From the NCBI RefSeq assembly GCF_004121055.1, contig NZ_PYAL01000008.1:62001-126000 (forward strand): a DNA stretch of 64,000 nucleotides, written 5' to 3'. The notes beneath the pieces were generated by a model, which saw only the letters and a program-made list of their open reading frames with translations, made no database searches and was not told the origin of the DNA. The translations under genes were made by a program, and so were the position numbers. The DNA is from Achromobacter aloeverae. Lineage in GTDB: Bacteria; Pseudomonadota; Gammaproteobacteria; Burkholderiales; Burkholderiaceae_B. Shown in pieces: positions 9,000-19,287 of this stretch; position 1 is the first letter of the stretch, and each line of letters begins with the position of its first letter.

Positions 9000-9845
9000 A
9001 TGAAGACTCCCGAACTGAAGGTACCCCAACTCAAGGCGCCCGCCGGCGCCTGCGATTGCCACATCCATATCTACGAACTGCACCGCTATCCCCTCGCGTC
9101 GACCGCCACCTTCGGGCCGCCGCAGGCATCGTGGGACGACTACCTGGAAGTCCGTCGCGCCCTGGGCCTGGAACGCGCCGTCATCGTGCAGGCCACGGGC
9201 TACGGCTTCGACAACCGCTGTGCGCTGGAAGCCCTGGCGCTGTCGCGCGGCACGGCACGCATGATCGCCACGCTGCGCGCCGATACGCCGCTCGCGGAAC
9301 TGCGCGCGCTGCATGAAGCCGGCGTGCGCGGCGTGCGCTTCATGATGATCCCCAACAGCGGCGGCGTGATGCAATGGGACGATCTCGAACCCATGGCCGA
9401 ACGCATCGCCGAACTGGGCTGGGTCATCAATCTGCAGTTGGACGGCCGCGAACTGCCCTTGTACGAGGACAGGCTGGCGGCCCTGCCCTGCCAGGTCAGC
9501 ATCGACCACAACGGCAAGTATCTGACGCCGGTGGCGCCCTCCGATCCCAGCTTCCGCTCGCTGCTGAGACTGCTGGATCGCGGCCATGCGTGGGTCAAGC
9601 TGTCGGCGCCCTACGAAACGTCGCGCTCCGGCCCGCCGCGCTACGACGACGTCAGCGCCCTGGCCCGTGCGCTGGCCGCCGACTATCCGGACCGTTGCCT
9701 GTGGGCCAGCAACTATCCACATCCCGGCCGCGCGGACCGGCCCGACAACGCGGACATGCTGGACCTGCTAGCGCACTGGGCGCCCGGGGAGACGGACCGG
9801 CGCAAGATCCTGGCCGACAATCCGGCGCGCCTGTACGGGTTCTGA
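9000..9845 (+). CDS. Amidohydrolase-2 family (COG3618) hydrolase or lactonase
   Basis: A 281-residue TIM-barrel hydrolase. CDCHIHIY near residue 18 supplies the HxH metal pair and IDHNGKY a later His. The strand-8 motif reads LWASNYPHPG, with Asn where many relatives have a catalytic Asp. Relatives include 2-pyrone-4,6-dicarboxylate hydrolase (LigI) and D-galactarolactone isomerase, so the substrate may be a lactone of a sugar or aromatic-derived acid. It is the last gene of the TRAP/LacI operon, 51 bp after the dehydrogenase. A well-placed GAAGG precedes the ATG. Confidence 0.86.
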   Translation: MKTPELKVPQLKAPAGACDCHIHIYELHRYPLASTATFGPPQASWDDYLEVRRALGLERAVIVQATGYGFDNRCALEALALSRGTARMIATLRADTPLAELRALHEAGVRGVRFMMIPNSGGVMQWDDLEPMAERIAELGWVINLQLDGRELPLYEDRLAALPCQVSIDHNGKYLTPVAPSDPSFRSLLRLLDRGHAWVKLSAPYETSRSGPPRYDDVSALARALAADYPDRCLWASNYPHPGRADRPDNADMLDLLAHWAPGETDRRKILADNPARLYGF

Positions 9846-9930
9846 AACCGACGAGCCATGTCTCGGCCACGAGCATGGCACGCGGCAGCGGCTGCCCAGG
9901 TCCGGCGCCCAAAGGGCAGTCGTTCTATAG

Positions 9931-10032
9931 TTGTACATATCTTGTATTTCCAAATCGCCGATAGCGGGTATAGACCTCGGGTATACCCCTAGAATTTCCA
10001 CGCATCGCGCTGAGTTATAAATCGTCTTGTAC
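9931..10032. promoter_or_regulatory. Possible control region of dehydrogenase/Bug/RraA cluster
   Basis: The gap before the gene at 10062 holds three TTGTA(C/T) hexamers (9931, 9942 and 10027), the first two spaced one helical turn apart, and a perfect 10-bp palindrome GGGTATACCC at 9979-9988 preceded by a GGGTATA direct repeat at 9966. It is A/T-rich for this genome. No regulator gene is adjacent, so the cognate factor is unknown. Confidence 0.35.
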
Positions 10033-10061
10033 TTTTTATGTATCACCGACAAGGCGAAGTA

Positions 10062-10961
10062 ATGAAAATTGCGATTCTGGGTTGCGGCGAAGTCGGCCAT
10101 TGCTATGCGCAGGCATGGATGGCAGCGGGACACGTAGTGACCGCTGTCTGCGAACTGCGGCAAGACGAGGACATGCGGGCCCGGGTCGGGTCCTATGGCG
10201 CCACCCTGCACGCCACGCCCGGCCCCTGGCTGGCCGACGCCGACCTGGTCGTGTCGGCCGTCTTCGGCCACGCCGCGCTGGGCGTCGCCGAGCTGGCCCT
10301 GCCCCATATGCGCGCCGATGCGGGCTATGCGGACTTCACCACCGCCAGCGCCGGCGACATGCGCGCGGCCGCGGCGGTGGCCGCGCGTCACGGCATCGCC
10401 TTCACCGACGTCGCCATCATGGGCGCCATCGTCCTGCTGGGCGCTCGCACGCCCCTGCTGTGCGCCGGCACCGGCGCCGACGCCGTGGCCCGCTTCGCCG
10501 TCGCCAGCGGCGCTCCCGCGCGCGCCATCCCGGGCGAGGCGGGTGACGCCGTGCGCCTCAAGCTCCTGCGCAGCATCATGACCAAGGGCATGGAAAGCCT
10601 CACGGTGGAATGCCTGGTCGCCGCGGAAAGCATGGGCTTGCGCGACGCGCTCTACGAAGTGCTATCCGACATCGACCGCACGCCGCTCACGGCCTTCATG
10701 GACTCCTTCCTGCGCTCGCACGTCCTGCACGCGCAGCGCCGCCTGGCGGAAGTGCGCGAAGCGCGCGACCAGTTGACCGAGGCCGGCCTGCAACCCCTGG
10801 TGCTCAACGGCGTCGAAAGCCTGTTCGCCCGCACGTCGCAGGGCATCGAGGCGGCTCGGGCCGCGCACGGCGGCAAGCCGCTGGAAGTACCTGATACAGT
10901 GCCGGCGCGCCTGGCATGGCTGACCACGCTGGCACGGCAGGAGACCCCCGCCTCGGCATGA
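10062..10961 (+). CDS. NAD(P)-dependent beta-hydroxyacid dehydrogenase-like protein (DUF1932)
   Basis: 299 residues. The N-terminal Rossmann domain begins at once with ILGCGEVGH. The C-terminal helical DUF1932-type domain has KLLRSIMTKGMESLTVECLVAAE, whose Lys lies where the catalytic Lys of 6-phosphogluconate and beta-hydroxyacid dehydrogenases is found. I chose the ATG at 10062 over an in-frame ATG 8 codons upstream because an AGG lies at the right distance and the Rossmann strand follows directly. It heads a group with a Bug receptor and an RraA-like aldolase, consistent with breakdown of a branched hydroxy acid. The substrate is not known. Confidence 0.85.
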   Translation: MKIAILGCGEVGHCYAQAWMAAGHVVTAVCELRQDEDMRARVGSYGATLHATPGPWLADADLVVSAVFGHAALGVAELALPHMRADAGYADFTTASAGDMRAAAAVAARHGIAFTDVAIMGAIVLLGARTPLLCAGTGADAVARFAVASGAPARAIPGEAGDAVRLKLLRSIMTKGMESLTVECLVAAESMGLRDALYEVLSDIDRTPLTAFMDSFLRSHVLHAQRRLAEVREARDQLTEAGLQPLVLNGVESLFARTSQGIEAARAAHGGKPLEVPDTVPARLAWLTTLARQETPASA

Positions 10962-11121
10962 GGCATGGGGCGAGCCCGGGCGCGCCGGGTTGGCATGCCG
11001 GCGGCGGCAGCCCGGCGTCTTTACGATCCCCATGCATGCTGCCCGCATACTCCCGATACCCACAAGGTCCGGCCGCGACCCAGCGGCACGGCCATAAGAA
11101 CAAGCTCTTGAGAGGAAGACA

Positions 11122-12099
11122 ATGCGATTCTTGAAAAAACTGGTCGTCACGGCGACGCTGGCCCTATGCGCCCTCCCCACCCTGTCCGCCCATGCCGCGG
11201 ACCTGAGCGGCGCGCCCGTCACCTTCATCTCCCCCTTCCCGCCCGGCGGCGGCACCGACATGCTCACGCGCATGGTCAGCAACGCCATCGGCCAGCACAC
11301 GCACTGGAACATCGTCGTCGAGAACAAGCCCGGCGCCGGCGGCAACCTGGCGCTGGACGCCACCGCCCGGGCCCGGCCGGACGGCCATACGCTGGTCATG
11401 GCGCAGACCGACAACATCGTGCTCAACCCCTGGCTCTACAGCAAGTTGACCTACGACGTGTTCAAGGACTTTCGTCCGGTAGGCCTGGCCGCGTCCTCGC
11501 CCAGCGTGTTCGTGGTGCTGCCTGATTCGCCGTACAAGAATCTCGCCGACGTGGTCAATGCCGCCAAGGCCAGGCCGGGCCAGATCTCGCTGGGCATACC
11601 CGGCATCGGCGGCAGCGGCGACCTGATCGGCCACCTGTGGGGCAAGGCCGCCGGCATGGAGCTGATGCACGTGCCCTACCGCGGCTGGGGCCAGGCCTTT
11701 CCCGACCTGATGAGCGGGCGCATCGCCGTCTACACGGGATCGGTCGCCACGCTGCTGCCGCAAATCCGCGGCGGCAAGGTGCGCGCCCTCGCGGTGGTCG
11801 CGGAAAGCCGCTCGCCCGCCCTGCCCGACGTGCCCACCTTCGCGGAAAGCGGCTTCAAGTCGATCACGCAGACGATCTGGTGGGGGCTCTTCGCGCCCGG
11901 CAAGACGCCGGATGACGTGATCGCCACCTTGAACACCGAACTGAACCGCGCGCTGGCCCAACCCGAGCTGGTGCAAAAACTGGAGGAGGCCGGCTATAGC
12001 GTCATGAAGGGCACGCCGGCCGACCTCGCCAGGCAGTTGCGCGCCGACCACGACATATTCGGCAAGGTCGTGGAAGAAGCAGGCATTCCCAAACAGTAA
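11122..12099 (+). CDS. Bug-family (TctC) tripartite tricarboxylate receptor
   Basis: A 325-residue secreted receptor with a classic Sec signal peptide (basic start, hydrophobic core, cleavage near AHAAD). The Bug pattern is clear: PFPPGGGTDMLTR, VENKPGAGGNL, the LMHVPYRG segment and a C-terminal AQPELVQKLEEAGYSV. Bug proteins bind carboxylates such as citrate, glutamate or benzoates and are often encoded without the TctAB membrane partners, as here. A GAGAGGAAG precedes the ATG. Neighbouring genes suggest the ligand is substrate of the dehydrogenase or aldolase. Confidence 0.94.
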   Translation: MRFLKKLVVTATLALCALPTLSAHAADLSGAPVTFISPFPPGGGTDMLTRMVSNAIGQHTHWNIVVENKPGAGGNLALDATARARPDGHTLVMAQTDNIVLNPWLYSKLTYDVFKDFRPVGLAASSPSVFVVLPDSPYKNLADVVNAAKARPGQISLGIPGIGGSGDLIGHLWGKAAGMELMHVPYRGWGQAFPDLMSGRIAVYTGSVATLLPQIRGGKVRALAVVAESRSPALPDVPTFAESGFKSITQTIWWGLFAPGKTPDDVIATLNTELNRALAQPELVQKLEEAGYSVMKGTPADLARQLRADHDIFGKVVEEAGIPKQ

Positions 12100-12154
12100 G
12101 CGCGGCCGACTGCCCGCCCCCCCGCCGCGGTCCCTTTCTTCCTCAGGAGCCATC

Positions 12155-12826
12155 ATGATCGGATTCGCCATCCACCCCCGCCAACGCGCCGTCAGCGCCG
12201 AGGCCGTGGCCCGTTTTCGCGACATTCCCGTCGCCAACGTCAGCGACTGCATGTCGCGCATGAGCGCCGGCGGCGCCCGCCTGCGGCCCATGCACGACGG
12301 CACGCCCATGGCCGGCCCGGCGCTGACCGTGCGCTGCCGCCCCGGCGACAACCTTTTGGTGCACAAGGCGCTGGACCTGGCCGCGCCCGGCGACGTCATC
12401 GTGGTCGATGCGGGGGGCGACCTGACCAACGCCATCATCGGCGAAATCATGGCTGCCTATGCGGCGACGCGCGGCGTGGCCGGCATCGTGATCAACGGCG
12501 CCATCCGCGACGCCGGCACGCTGCGCCAGGGTACGCTGCCGGTCTATGCCGCCGGCGTGACCCACCGGGGCCCCTACAAGGACGGTCCGGGCGTCATCAA
12601 TGGCACGATCGCGCTGGACGGCATGACGATCGAGCCGGGCGATCTCATCCTGGGCGATGACGACGGCCTGCTGTGCGTCCCCTACGCGCAGGTGGAGGCG
12701 CTGTACCAGGCCGCCAGCGCCAAGCACAAGGCGGAACTGGAGATGCTGGCGCAGATTGCCGCGGGCAAGCTGGATACGTCGTGGATCGATGCGCGCCTGG
12801 CGGCCCTGGGCTGCGAGACGAAATAG
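12155..12826 (+). CDS. RraA-like / HMG-CHA aldolase family protein
   Basis: 223 residues of the RraA/demethylmenaquinone-methyltransferase-like fold shared with class II 4-hydroxy-4-methyl-2-oxoglutarate and 4-carboxy-4-hydroxy-2-oxoadipate aldolases. GEIMAAYA and, further on, INGAIRD match the segments that carry the metal/pyruvate-binding Arg-Asp pair; GDLILGDDDG is another family block. It lies 55 bp after the Bug receptor with a strong AGGAG. A divalent-metal aldolase producing pyruvate or oxaloacetate is the likely role. True RraA (RNase E inhibitor) is less likely given this metabolic context. Confidence 0.87.
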   Translation: MIGFAIHPRQRAVSAEAVARFRDIPVANVSDCMSRMSAGGARLRPMHDGTPMAGPALTVRCRPGDNLLVHKALDLAAPGDVIVVDAGGDLTNAIIGEIMAAYAATRGVAGIVINGAIRDAGTLRQGTLPVYAAGVTHRGPYKDGPGVINGTIALDGMTIEPGDLILGDDDGLLCVPYAQVEALYQAASAKHKAELEMLAQIAAGKLDTSWIDARLAALGCETK

Positions 12827-12946
12827 GTTAGGCGGGGCACGACCCGCGCTCGCTGCGTAAAGGCCGCCGTACCCATGCTGCCCAGCAGGGGGCAGCCCAT
12901 GGCGCGAGTGCCTTGCCGGCGCCCGCGAGGGAAATCGCGCTGGCGA

Positions 12947-13609
12947 TCATCCCCTGGCCGGCGCCTTCCCCTTGCGCTGCCCGCGGAACAGCAGGTGGGT
13001 CGCCGACAGGTGAAAGCGCATGGCGGTCTCGGCATGCGCCGCATCCCCCGCCCGCAAGGCGGCGATGATGTCGCGATGATGCTCCACGCTGCGCAGCATG
13101 TCCTCGTGGCTGTAGAAGTAGAACGAGCCGATGATGATGGGCAGGTCCAGCAGGCTCTCCACCAGCGAGCGCACGCGCGCCGACTGCGCGGCCGCCAGCA
13201 AGGCATGATGGAAGCGGTTGTTGAGTTTCTGGACCCGGTCCACACGGTCGGCATCGTCCGACTCGGCGGCCGCCTTCATGCCGCGATTGATGGCTTCCAG
13301 CTCGTCGATCTCCGCCGGCGTGGCGCGCTGCGCCGCAACGCCGGCGGCATAGGGTTCCAGCAACAGCCGCAGCGCGAACGCCTCGTCGATATCGCGGTCC
13401 AGCCAGCCCAGCACCACCGTCCCGCGCCGCCCGTCACGCTTGACCAGGCCGTCGGCTTCCAGCCGCTCGATGGCCTGGCGCACCGGCGTGCGGCTGACGT
13501 CCAGTTCCTTCGCGATGCGTTCCTCGCGCAATTTCTCGCCGGGCAGGAAGGCGCCCGCCATCAGGCGTCGGCGTAACTCCCCATAAACCAGGTCGCGGGC
13601 GCTGGGCAT
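12947..13609 (-). CDS. GntR-family regulator (FadR/FCD subfamily)
   Basis: 220 residues. The winged helix is at about residues 5-70 (LREERIAKELDVSRTPVRQAIERL), followed by an all-helical FCD domain with the metal/ligand His residues in FHHALL and EHHRDII. I chose the ATG at 13609; the frame is open further up but that stretch is the antisense of the amidase gene. It is the last gene of the peptide transport operon, 37 bp after the amidase, so it probably controls that operon in response to a carboxylate product. Confidence 0.92.
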   Translation of the reverse strand: MPSARDLVYGELRRRLMAGAFLPGEKLREERIAKELDVSRTPVRQAIERLEADGLVKRDGRRGTVVLGWLDRDIDEAFALRLLLEPYAAGVAAQRATPAEIDELEAINRGMKAAAESDDADRVDRVQKLNNRFHHALLAAAQSARVRSLVESLLDLPIIIGSFYFYSHEDMLRSVEHHRDIIAALRAGDAAHAETAMRFHLSATHLLFRGQRKGKAPARG

Positions 13610-13646
13610 CGATGCTCGAATACGGAAGGACTTGTGGAGTTGCCGA

Positions 13647-15182
13647 CTATACCTGAAGGCCACCTGTCCGGACGCCGCCCGCCGCTCCGGAGGCCCCCGC
13701 ATCCTCCAGCACGGGCTCCAGGCGCGCGCCCACCGATTGTTCGAAGGCGTAGGCCAGCCCCAGCAGGCGCGCCTCGTCGTGGGGCGCGCCCATGAAGGAC
13801 AGGCCCACGGGCACGCCGGCGCGCGCCCGGCCCGCCGGCACGCTGATTTCCGGCAGGCCCGCCGCGCTGGCGACATACAGCGCGGCATAAGGATTGCCGG
13901 GGTGCTCCACATAGGAGGGATCGGGCTGGTCGTAACGCGGCGAAGCCGGACAGGAAAGCGTGGGGAACACCAGCGCCGTCACGTCCTCCTGCCGCATCCG
14001 CTGCATCAACGCGGCACGAAAGCCCGCCAGCGTGGCCTGCGCCCGCGCGCGCTCCACCGCCGTCTGCTGTCGCGCCGCCTCCAGCGCGCGCCGCATGCCG
14101 GCCAGCGTGCGCGGATTGACATCATGCGTGGGACAGGCCGCGGACCAGGCGGTGGCGGCATCGACCAGTTGCGCCATGGTAAGCGGTGCCGCACCCAGGC
14201 TCTTCTTCAGGTACTCATCCAGCTGCCCGGGCCATTCCGCGTCGGCGAGGGGCGCGAGCAGAATGGGATGCAGCGCCGTCGCCGGCGCGGGCACCCGCAG
14301 GTCCACCAGGACGGCGCCCAGGTCGCGCAGGCGGTCCAGGGACTGCCCGACGATGGCCTGGACCTCTTCGTCCTCGCCCGGGAAGTCCGCCACCACGCCG
14401 ATGCGCTGGCCCCGCAGGGCCCCCGCATCCAGCGCGTCAAGATATTCGCCGCGCTCGCCACCCGGCACCGCGCATGCCATCGAACGCAGCAACAGCGCCA
14501 CGTCGCGCACCCGGCGCGCCAGCGGCCCCACGGTGTCGAAGGACAAGGACAGCGGCAGAATGCCATCGACCGGAATCAGGCCCAGGGTGGGGCGCAGGCC
14601 AGCCAGCCCCGCCACGCAAGCCGGCGCCCGCACGGACCCGAAGGTATCGGTGCCCAGCGCCGCCGCCGCGAAGCCCGCGGCCACGGCCGCCCCGCTACCG
14701 CTACTGGAACCCGCCGCGTTGCGGGCGCGGTTGTAGGGATTCAACGTCAGGCCAGCCAGCGAGCCATAGCCGTAGCGCCCGTTGGAGCAGGCGAATTCCG
14801 ACATATTGGTCTTGCCCAGCACGATGGCGCCGGCCTGCCGCAAACGCCGCACGACGCTTGCATCGCGGGCGGGGCGATGTTCGCGCAACAGCGCGGAGCC
14901 CGCCGTGGTCGGCAGGCCGGCCAGGTCGATGTTGTCCTTCACGACAATGGGGACGCCATGCAGCGGCCCGCGCACCAGGCCGTTCGCCCGCTCCTGGTCC
15001 AGCTGGCGCGCCTGGGCGGCCGCATCGTCGCACAGCCAGGTCATGGCATTGATGGCGGCGCCCTTCTTGTCGTGGGCCGCGATACGCGCCAGGTAGGCCT
15101 CGACCAGTTGCAGGGAAGTGGTGGCGCCGCTTGCGAGGTCGGCGCCCAATTCCGAAATGTCCTGGCTCAAGGGATCGTACAC
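13647..15182 (-). CDS. Amidase-signature family hydrolase
   Basis: 511 residues starting at GTG (15182), supported by AGGAG 5 bases upstream; no ATG lies nearby. The Ser-cisSer-Lys triad is visible: Lys82 (PIVVKDN), Ser159 in NAAGSSSGSG, and the nucleophile Ser183 in GTDTFGSVRAPA. The usual TDTGGS glycine is Phe here, a substitution close to the nucleophile that may alter substrate choice. It is downstream of the peptide ABC transporter and upstream of the GntR regulator, which suggests hydrolysis of an imported amide or peptide derivative. Family members range from GatA to aryl-acylamidases, so the substrate is unknown. Confidence 0.9.
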   Translation of the reverse strand: MYDPLSQDISELGADLASGATTSLQLVEAYLARIAAHDKKGAAINAMTWLCDDAAAQARQLDQERANGLVRGPLHGVPIVVKDNIDLAGLPTTAGSALLREHRPARDASVVRRLRQAGAIVLGKTNMSEFACSNGRYGYGSLAGLTLNPYNRARNAAGSSSGSGAAVAAGFAAAALGTDTFGSVRAPACVAGLAGLRPTLGLIPVDGILPLSLSFDTVGPLARRVRDVALLLRSMACAVPGGERGEYLDALDAGALRGQRIGVVADFPGEDEEVQAIVGQSLDRLRDLGAVLVDLRVPAPATALHPILLAPLADAEWPGQLDEYLKKSLGAAPLTMAQLVDAATAWSAACPTHDVNPRTLAGMRRALEAARQQTAVERARAQATLAGFRAALMQRMRQEDVTALVFPTLSCPASPRYDQPDPSYVEHPGNPYAALYVASAAGLPEISVPAGRARAGVPVGLSFMGAPHDEARLLGLAYAFEQSVGARLEPVLEDAGASGAAGGVRTGGLQV

Positions 15183-15244
15183 GGTCTCTCCTGAAGGCTG
15201 ACGCGGCCGCCGGAAGGCGGCACGTTCGCCATCGTGCCGCAAGC

Positions 15245-16251
15245 CTAGCGGAAATGGCAAGCCACCCACTGGGTCGCCGCCGCCGCCGAGCCGTCCGCGC
15301 CGGCACCGTCCGGGCTGCGTGGCGACAGGACCGGCCGCTCCTTTTTGCAAATATCCTGGGCCAGCGGGCAGCGCGTGTGGAATCGGCAGCCGCTGGGTGG
15401 ATTGGCCGGACTGGGCGGATCGCCTCGCAGCAGGATGCGCTGGCTGTGCACATGCGGATTGGGCACGGGCACCGCCGACAACAGGATCTCCGTGTAAGGA
15501 TGGCGCGGCCGCGAGAACAGCGTCTGGCGGTCCGCCAGTTCGACCACCTGGCCCAGGTACATCACGGCCACGCGATGGCTGATGTGGCGCACCACGGCCA
15601 GGTCGTGAGCCACGAACAGGTACGCGATGCCGAACTCCCGTTGCAGGTCCGTCAGCAGATTGATGACCTGCGCCTGCACCGAGACGTCCAGGGCCGACAC
15701 CGGTTCGTCGCACACGATCAGCTTGGGCCGCAGCGCCAGGGCGCGCGCGATGCCCAGCCGCTGGCGCTGCCCGCCCGAGAACTCGTGCGGAAATTTCTTC
15801 ATGGCCTCCGGCCGCAGGCCCACCTTGGAGAACAGCCAGGCCACCCGCTCGGCCCGCGCCGCCGCGCCATGCCCCTGCGCGCTGCTGAAATTGCGCATGG
15901 GCTCTTCCACGATGGCGCCGGCCGTCATGCGCGGATTGAGCGAAGCGTAGGGGTCCTGGAAGATGATCTGCATATCGCGCCGGCGCTCGCGCATCGCCGC
16001 CGCATCCAGCCTGGCGATATCCTCGCCGTCGAGCTTGACCGAGCCGGACGTCGGTTCGATCAGGCGCAGGATGGATTTGCCGGTGGTGGTCTTGCCACAG
16101 CCGGACTCGCCCACCAGGGCCAGCGTTTCACCACGTTCGACGTCGAAGGACACGCCATCGACCGCCTGTATGGTCGGGCGCTTGCGGCCCAGCCAGCTTG
16201 CGGCCCCGGGATAGTGCTTGACCAGGTCGCGGACCTGCAGCAAAGGAACAC

Positions 16252-16255
<4 letters not shown>
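15245..16255 (-). CDS. Peptide ABC transporter ATP-binding protein (OppF/DppF-like)
   Basis: 336 residues. Walker A is GESGCGKTT, the signature is [15 protein letters not shown] and Walker B is [12 protein letters not shown]. The C-terminal oligopeptide-transporter extension carries [14 protein letters not shown], the cysteine cluster common in this subfamily. It forms a heterodimer with the preceding OppD-like subunit, whose gene it overlaps by 4 bases. Confidence 0.94.
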
Positions 16256-17286
<1,031 letters not shown>

Positions 17287-17292
17287 ATCCTC

Positions 17293-18207
17293 CTACAGTT
17301 GGTTCGCCAGGCGCGGATCGAGCGCATCGCGCAGGCCGTCGCCGATCATGTTGATCGACAGCACGGTCAGCGCGAGCAGCACGCCCGGGAACAGGATGAC
17401 CGTGAAGGCCACCGCCACGAAGTTGCGGCCGTCGGCCATCATGTTGCCCCAGCTCGGCACCTGCGCCGGCACGCCCACGCCCAGGAAGGACAGCACCGCC
17501 TCCGTCAGCACCGCGGTGGCGGCGATGAAAGTCGCCTGCACGACCAGCGGCGTGACGATATTGGGCAGGATATGGCGCACCAGTATCACCGGCAGCCGCG
17601 TGCCGATGGCATGGGCCGCCTCGACGAAAAGCTGTTCGCGCAGCGTCAGCGCCAGCGAACGCACCAGCCGCACCACGCGCGGCACCTGCGGTATGGTGAT
17701 GGCCAGGATGACGGTGGACAGGCTGGCGCGTATCACCGCCATCAACGCGATGGCCAGCAGGATGTCGGGAATCGCCATCAGCCCGTCCATCACCCGCATG
17801 ATGAGCGAATCGGCCCAGCGGACGAAACCGGCCATCAGCCCCAGCGCCACGCCCAGCGCGGTCGCCAGCACGGCGACCGCGATCGCCACCACCAGCGACA
17901 CGCGACCGCCCCACACGGCGCGGCTGAACACGTCGCGCCCAAGCGCGTCGGTGCCGAAGAAATGTTCCGCCGACGGCGGCTTCAGGCGCTGCAAGGGATT
18001 GATGGCGGTGGGATTGTGCGTGGCGATCCACGGCGCGGCCAGCGACAGCACCACGATGGCCGCCAGCAACACCAGGCCAAGGATCAAGGTCGGGTGCTTG
18101 CGCAGCCAGCGCCAGCGCAGGGACGGCGGCGCCTGCGTGGCGGCGATCGTTGCGCCGGCTGCGTTGGCCGCGCCCGCCGCGTCCGTTGCCGAAGAAGTTT
18201 CAAGCAT
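17293..18207 (-). CDS. Peptide ABC transporter permease (DppC/OppC-like)
   Basis: 304 residues with six predicted helices. The N-terminal cytoplasmic segment is Ala/Thr-rich, then the OppC_N pattern HPTLILG and FFGTDALGRDVFSR. The EAA-type cytoplasmic loop (EAAHAIGTRLPVILVRHILPNI) contacts the ATPases. I chose the ATG at 18207 because AGGGG lies 8 bases upstream. A further ATG 7 codons upstream is possible, and the open frame beyond it is antisense shadow. Confidence 0.93.
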   Translation of the reverse strand: MLETSSATDAAGAANAAGATIAATQAPPSLRWRWLRKHPTLILGLVLLAAIVVLSLAAPWIATHNPTAINPLQRLKPPSAEHFFGTDALGRDVFSRAVWGGRVSLVVAIAVAVLATALGVALGLMAGFVRWADSLIMRVMDGLMAIPDILLAIALMAVIRASLSTVILAITIPQVPRVVRLVRSLALTLREQLFVEAAHAIGTRLPVILVRHILPNIVTPLVVQATFIAATAVLTEAVLSFLGVGVPAQVPSWGNMMADGRNFVAVAFTVILFPGVLLALTVLSINMIGDGLRDALDPRLANQL

Positions 18208-18227
18208 CTGGTTTCCCCTGGGCCGCA

Positions 18228-19163
<936 letters not shown>

Positions 19164-19287
19164 GCGAACTCCGTACTACGGGCTAGCGACGGCAACCGCC
19201 CCGCGCGGCGGATGGCCGTATCGTGTTGTGGCCGGCACGCCGCGGCACTGGGCGTGGCACGGCGCGGGATGGCTATCGACGCCGTGG

